Source: Ottelia alismoides (lineage: Eukaryota > Streptophyta > Magnoliopsida > Alismatales > Hydrocharitaceae). From it: 64,000 nt of DNA. The stretch covers positions 1 through 64,000 of the forward strand of contig JAZKJV010005536.1 in the NCBI GenBank assembly GCA_037367405.1. The letters run 5' to 3'. Every line of letters starts with the position of its first letter. Position 1 is the stretch's first letter. Made by a program: the position numbers and the translations under genes. Shown here in pieces: positions 58,939 to 64,000 of the stretch. The notes beneath the pieces are model-generated. The model saw only the letters and a list, made by a program, of their open reading frames with translations, was not told the DNA's origin and searched no databases.

Positions 58939-60414
58939 GGCAAACAGCTTAGTTTTTGTCTGAATATTTTTTGTTCGGTAATCCATATTCAGGTAGTCTG
59001 GCCCCCGAATATTTCTCTGTAAATACCATTTTTTCCTGTATTTATTTTATTTTTTTCTACATTTATTTTTCTTTTTTTATTTTTGATTTATTATTTTGTC
59101 ACTCTCTTACACCATCTCTCTTATTTTTCTTGCGAGGTACGCGACGTACGTGGAGCGGTTTTTGGAAACCGGAGCATCTTCACCAACTTCCGAAAAAGCT
59201 GCAATTAATTTAAGATTGAGTCGAGTCGTGAGAGAGCGTAGAGTCTAGGATTTTATATTTTGCAATTTTAATTTCTGTAATTAATTGCTCATTTATAGCG
59301 GTGTCAGTTTAGACTCTCGCGTGTGTAAAAAGACCCTTGAACTTTTTCTGTGGTGTGTCGTGGCCTGTTTTACTCTCCGGTGAGGGTGGGGCCCGACTTG
59401 AGTGGCGATAAGTATAGACCTGCACATACAGCTCTTAGAGAAATTTACATTTTTAATCGTGCTCGTAGGACCTAGGGCCACACTTCACTATAATTGAGAC
59501 GCACATAGATCGTTCAATTTAGCCAAATTCAACTCAATTCTCCCTGCTAATAGAACTTTCTGCTAGGTGCAGTTTTTTATCGGCTTGAATTCATCATTCA
59601 ACTCTTGTATTGCATCCCACATGGAGATTGAGAGGAATCATTGTAAGTCTTCTAACTGATCATACATCATCATTTTCACGTGCATCGGCTTTCCCCGAAT
59701 TTCTCCCCCCTATTTTGTCACATAATTTTAAAGGAAATTGGGACTGGACAATAGACATCTATTTGTGTTCATTTAATTTTCCAGTGATCACCTAATTAAA
59801 ATTGGGACTGCTAAATATAATCGATTTTAAATAACCCATAAAATCAAGAATTTTTGTGGGAGAGCAACCCCGAACTTGGACTCTTTTATTTTTCTGAGTG
59901 AGCGAGAGACGACACTTAAGGCTAGAGCCCAAACCTGGATTTGCATATTAACTACTGATTCTACCAAAAACGATTAGCTACTTCTCAGTGAGGATCTAAT
60001 GGGTATCCGGTAAACGGTTTGGATTTCCATAGCAGAGTTGGTGGTTTAGAGGACACTACGTAAGGCACCGTCTTCAAGTAACGTGTAGCCATTCTATGGT
60101 CTGTACTTACCCCCATATTGGCTGAAGTAGATGCAACTAGTCGTAAGAATTCAGCCCTGTCATTAAGAAAATTTCCGCCACCTAATAGCTCGCTAATTTC
60201 TTTCCAAGCTTGTCTTATCACTAATTAAAATTGAAAAGATAATAGTCGAACTCTTGAGGCTTCATTGTGTGAGTTGGTGAACTTGGGGTTTGATTTGTGT
60301 TTGCATTGGTGTGCGTGAACCGATTTCGAAAATCAAAAGTTGCACATTTGCACCCTTAACCTCTTTGATAAAAAATTCTTTTGAACATCCCGTGCACTTG
60401 CACCGAGATCAACC
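58939..60414 (+). other. G3 untranslated leader
   Basis: No credible gene. Conserved blocks shared with the G1 leader: CTCGCGTGTGTAAA (about 59318), GTGCTCGTAGGACC (about 59459), CTAATAGAACTTT, ATCATTGTAAGT (59637-59648), GTGCATCGGCTTT, AAAGGAAATTGGGACTGGAC and ATTGGGACTGCTAA (about 59802). GTAAGT at 59643-59648 is a candidate splice donor. Confidence 0.6.
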
Positions 60415-61505
60415 ATGACGATTCAACCTCAACCTCCATTGACAAAAACTAGGCAATGGTTCGATTACCAATCTGATTTATAATACAAAAATGAATTTGT
60501 CTCGGTTAGGCCCAAATCAACTGATCCCTCCTCTTTCTATAATCCTCCAACATTTGCGGGAAACTTTCACCCGCGGATGAATTCAGTCCCCTCACTGAAT
60601 TCCTAATCGAATCATTCAACCACGCATGACCACCTACCATCTTGGATTGAACCATCATATTCTCGATTTCTCGCTAATGAACTATTTCAAGATCAAAATA
60701 CTTTTGAGAGTCATGATTGGACGAGAGACCAAACCTGATCACATCACATGGAGAGGCCCGCACTTAATGATCATCAGCGTTGGAATGACCTTGATGATCA
60801 GATCCCTATTGACCAACCTGAATACACTCCTTCGACCAACCTACACATACAGAGGACCAAATGGATGATATCGACACATATGCACCTTGTATGACTCCAT
60901 TATTCGATGATACAATCAATCATGAACATGGAAGTAGACTCTACTCAAACCAACAGTACATGCCCGAGTCACGCCATGTCGAGTATGAGACCTACACATT
61001 CCTGCAAAATCCTTCCACTGAGCAGCCTCCTTCCATAATTTTTGAGGAGAATTTTTCTGAAAATAATGATCATATATCAGATATTCCAAAGAACTCCCCT
61101 CTTAGCACATACAAGAAAATGGAAGATGAAATTATTGAATCTCAAATGTAAAAACACACATCGATTGATCCCATGATTGATCATGAATAGAATTTTGAGG
61201 ATGATATTTCGAGGATAAATAAGATATTCGAATTTATGGAGGATAGATTTCAAAAGTTCGCCGACCGATTAATTTCACTCTTTGGTAGCTCGAACATAAA
61301 AATGAATGAGGAAAAGATTGGATCTCATGTTGACCATTTTGAGGATATTCAGAAACCTAGGGATGATTCTGACAATGACACTTCTGCATATTACTCCCCT
61401 AGAAATGATTATGCGTCTGACTCTTACTCGGAACATCAAAGCCCCTTCTCTTCTGAGGAACACACCACATCACCACACTACACAAAAAATACCAAACAAA
61501 CTTAA
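60415..61505 (+). pseudogene. Gag-like acidic reading frame of G3, broken
   Basis: ATG 60415 begins MTIQPQPPLTKTRQWFDYQS. After frame changes the reading goes on with WIEPSYSRFLANELFQDQ (about 60645), then in frame 3 with MDDIDTYAPCMTPLFDDTIN (60861), FMEDRFQKFADRLISLFGSS (about 61236) and SAYYSPRNDYASDSYSEHQS. It is rich in Asp, Glu, Ser and Tyr and has no capsid motif (no equivalent of the FLRDFELVCNNL or LKPHFLSLL blocks of G1). It could be a diverged gag or a replaced segment; I cannot decide. Confidence 0.55.
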
Positions 61506-62150
61506 AATATTCAAAAACACCCAAAAAATCGAAAATCCAGAAAATTACATAAAAATTCAAACAGAAGGAGATCTAAAGAATTTGGATCCTGCTTTACGGG
61601 AAGCACTAGAGAAAAGATTGATTTTTGAACCTCCCTTTACACAGGCCATTGAACACTTCCCCGACCTTAAAGGATTTGTAATGAACAAATTAATGATGAA
61701 AAAGTTGGGCAGGATAAGAACAAAGACTGAAAGACATATCTTGTCAATGGCCTCCTCCTTGGATTTGAGGAGAAAAACCAAGAGCCGCATAGTGAAGCGG
61801 TTGCCCAGATTTGACTGTATAAACAAGGACACATTTTTTACCCATGCTCAAATTGATGAAGATTCACCAATCAATATCCTCCCAACCTCTGTATTTCACG
61901 AACTCAAACTCGGAGCGATCATGAAGATACGAGAGATTGTTCAATTGGTTGACCGCTCGATAAAGCAATGTAGAGGAATCATTTCTATCATCATTACATT
62001 CTAAGGTGCTTCGCTCAAAGTAGAATTCACGATCATTGATATTAAGCATCAATGAGAATTCACCCAGTCTCCAATTATTCTTGGAAAGCCATTCTTAGCA
62101 TTGGCTAAGGAAATTATTGAGTGTGAGACTCGGGAAATCAATTTTACAGC
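61506..62150 (+). pseudogene. Athila protease region of G3, broken
   Basis: One frame reads GDLKNLDPALREALEKRLIF, RHILSMASSLDLRRKTKSRI, FDCINKDTFFTHAQIDEDSP then INILPTSVFHELKLGAIMK, REIVQLVDRSIKQCRGII and, past a TAA (62002-62004) and a TGA (about 62053), SPIILGKPFLALAKEIIECE. This is the protease fold with its final ILGKPFL block well kept. The active site reads D-E-D-S instead of D-x-G-[AS], so the glycine is lost here too. Confidence 0.78.
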
Positions 62151-62775
62151 ATTGGAAGCACTTCGATCTCACTCGGTCTTTGAGGAACCACGATTTTCTG
62201 AGGCAACCCATGAAGTCCTCAACAACTGTAACCATGAAGCGGTAGAAGATCCCTACCCCGTTGCTACATCTGAGATAGTGGTTGTCGATGAGACTATTGG
62301 ATTAGAGAATCTCCTGCCCGCTCCATTCCTAGGTGCTCTAACCATGAAAAATCAAATATATGAATCATATGATCCGGAGACTTATGCATGCTCGCACCCT
62401 GGGTCAACCTATTCTGACTACCTTGATCACATCAACTCGACACAGGAATGCTCAAATGTCAAATCAATTGAGCATGAACATGCAAAAACTCTCCCCAGTT
62501 TTTCAATTCCTGTGGATCTCAAAATAGAAGAATGTTTCTTATGTGATCCTGAGACGTATGCATGGTCACACCCAAGGGCAACCTACAGTGAATACCTTAA
62601 CCAAATTATCCCAAATCAGGAGTGCACCAACATTAAGAATACTAAGAACAAACACGCAGGACAAACACCGACTAAGGAGAAGAATTCCAATGGTTATTCA
62701 TCTGGAGACTCAAGTGGACCAACAACTTCACGAAATAAAATGACTACTCCTTCATCTAAAAAGAGTCACGTTTGA
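62151..62775 (+). pseudogene. Post-protease frame of G3 with internal repeat
   Basis: The open frame continues after protease for 200 codons without any RT motif. A 42-residue unit is present twice, at 62371-62496 and 62545-62670; both start DPETYA and share SHP, TYS, QEC and HA, with 23 of 42 residues equal. The frame ends with a Ser/Thr/Lys-rich tail and a TGA at 62773-62775. It takes the place of the acidic linker of G1. The function is unknown. Confidence 0.6.
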
Positions 62776-63337
62776 CCTTCCGGAAGAGGAATCAGTTGAT
62801 GATCCCTCATCAAGTCCGGAAAAGGTACTATTCGACTGTTCTAAAACCGTATCTTCACAAGGATCCAAAATTCTATCCCGTTGGACGACTCACATCCCTA
62901 ACTATTATTCATCAAAAGCCAATACTCCTGCTCTCATCAAATACACTAGAATTATTCTTATGAGCTAACTGCGACTGGTGCTTCAGAGTATTCAACCGAG
63001 GACAAATCGCTTGATCCCAAGAAGGAACAAATTCTGAGAAGACAACTGAAGAAACAAAAAAACAAGAATATCTGGAGTGTGTCCACTTTCAAACTATTCC
63101 TTTGAGGATAATTCCGATGATGGTTATCTTTCATCTGAATGAAACGCTTCATCTACTATCCATCATGATTTTTCTGAGGATAACACTTATAATAGTTGGG
63201 AATCATATGCTTCATCTCCTTCTTGTCATTACGATCTCCCACTGCAGGCTCACAAAAAGATCGGCCGAAAACCGCCTTAATCATCGCCTACCCTCCCTCC
63301 CTCCCGACCACATTGATATCCTTGTACAGCTTCTTCC
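62776..63337 (+). pseudogene. C-terminal extension of G3 frame, shifted
   Basis: One base over, the frame continues from 62768 as TFDLPEEESVDDPSSSPEKV, KILSRWTTHIPNYYSSKANT and TRIILMS, ending at a TAA near 62965. Further acidic/Ser/Tyr-rich pieces follow (SFEDNSDDGYLSSE near 63090, NSWESYASSPSCHYDLPLQA near 63200). The style matches the preceding segment, so the ancestral protein probably ran to about 63290. No RT, RNase H or integrase is visible. Confidence 0.5.
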
Positions 63338-63700
63338 TCTACTTAGGCCAAGGTCTAAGTATAGGGGGGACCGATGCCATCTGTATATACCATTTCCCTC
63401 ATCACACTCCTTCTCACTATCGCCCCATTTCCACCCTTATTCTGTACTTAGGCTGACCAGAGCCTAAATATAGGGGGAATCGATGCCCATTTGTATATAC
63501 TCTCTTCATCCACATATCCTGACCACCTCATTTTTTTCACTCTTCTTCTATACTTAGATTGTTCACAGCCTAAGTATAGGGAGGTGGTCTGATCCATCTT
63601 TTTCTTTTTCTTTTTCACCCTCTTACGCTTAGACCGAGCTATGTCTTCTTTACGCTTCTTGTGCTGTGAGGACACAACACTCGCTAAGTATAGGGGGGTC
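63338..63700 (+). other. Four-hairpin array of G3
   Basis: Short hairpins at 63338-63365, 63445-63471 (TACTTAGGCT/AGCCTAAATA) and 63548-63579 (perfect 10-bp stem CTATACTTAG/CTAAGTATAG), then the long one at 63625-63698. Spacings are 107, 103 and 77 bp, nearly equal to those in G1. G tracts follow each hairpin, and CGATGCC...TTGTATATAC follows the first two, as in G1. A TGTATATATAC palindrome comes after the last. Confidence 0.85.
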
Positions 63701-64000
63701 TGTATATATACTTTGTATATATTTTACCAATATCTTGTACTTTCGCGTAAGTCTATATGTATTTATGGGGTGGGTATTTAATTTGAAAAAAAAACAACAA
63801 AAAAGACAAAAAGAAAAAGAGTTTTTCTACTAACACTGGCTGTTCCGTACTCATCTTTTTTTGAAAAAAATGGCTTCTTATTCATTTTTACAAAAAAAAA
63901 CTTACATAAAAATTTCAAAATAAAAAATATCGTGTCTACATTTCACACACATGCACTTCATCCTGTCATGCATTTGAATCTGTGAAAATTCTTTGGGTTC
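63701..64000 (+). other. Start of G3 3' noncoding region
   Basis: TCTTGTACTTTC (63733) and GGCTTCTTATTCA (63871) match G1 (15344 and 15511). The stretch contains several A runs. No gene. Confidence 0.55.

Larger units (their letters stand above)
55771..64000 (+). mobile_element. Athila-like non-autonomous element G3, partial
   Basis: G3 has a 5' LTR (55771-58918), a tRNA-Asp primer site (58921), a leader, a broken gag-like plus protease frame (60415-63290) and the hairpin array (63338-63700). The hairpin array begins only about 1.3 kb after the protease. In G1 protease to array is about 3.6 kb and contains RT, RNase H and integrase; in G3 none of these is found. I see no capsid domain either. 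It must have relied on proteins of a full-length Athila. Its 3' LTR is beyond the window. Confidence 0.8.

Overview
The window is plant nuclear DNA made entirely of transposable elements; I found no host gene and no tRNA or rRNA gene. Ty3/gypsy elements of the Athila type have primer sites of the tRNA-Asp kind (TGGCGCCGTTGCCGGGGA-like) and 3.1-3.8 kb LTRs. Ty1/copia elements have primer sites of the initiator-tRNA-Met kind (TGGTATCAGAGCC). There is also one Mutator-like DNA element. This suggests an angiosperm with a large, repeat-rich genome; the species cannot be fixed from this sequence.

All elements are nested in one old Athila copy on the minus strand, called G4 here. Its broken 3' LTR survives in three pieces (44238-42166, 31559-31298, 2598-2199, read on the minus strand), and its 3' internal region lies at 44239-46059. 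Five insertions split it. (1) G5, another minus-strand Athila, gives the LTR at 2198-1 and continues off the left edge. (2) C1, a plus-strand copia at 2599-31297. (3) G1, a complete plus-strand Athila at 3310-20378, sits in the 5' LTR of C1. (4) C2, a minus-strand copia of the same family as C1, lies at 31560-42165 with a perfect 5-bp target duplication (AGGAG). (5) G2, a minus-strand Athila starting at 46060, is itself cut at 55771 by G3, a plus-strand Athila derivative that runs off the right edge. A 1.18-kb Mutator-like element with a perfect 9-bp duplication and GC-rich cargo lies in the C1 leader at 22307-23489.

G1 carries gag, protease, reverse transcriptase, RNase H and integrase in the gypsy order, but with many stops and frame changes. 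C1 and C2 have integrase before reverse transcriptase, which is the copia order, and are more decayed. G2 retains protease tail to integrase. G3 has the LTR, primer site, a gag-like acidic reading frame and a protease segment, but no recognisable capsid, RT, RNase H or integrase, so it looks non-autonomous.

The most unusual signal is an array of RNA-type hairpins between the coding region and the polypurine tract of the Athila elements. G1, G2 and G3 each have three short hairpins about 105 bp apart, then one longer hairpin about 75-85 bp further on, and G4 keeps the last two. Most 3' arms end in a copy or near-copy of the polypurine tract (AAGTATAGGGGG). The array is preserved in diverged elements, including G3, which has lost its polymerase. 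Other points of interest are MYB3R/MSA-type and G-box sites in the LTRs, a palindrome at the start of every Athila LTR, a conserved leader with a GTAAGT donor, and two copia copies arranged tail to tail as a long inverted repeat.
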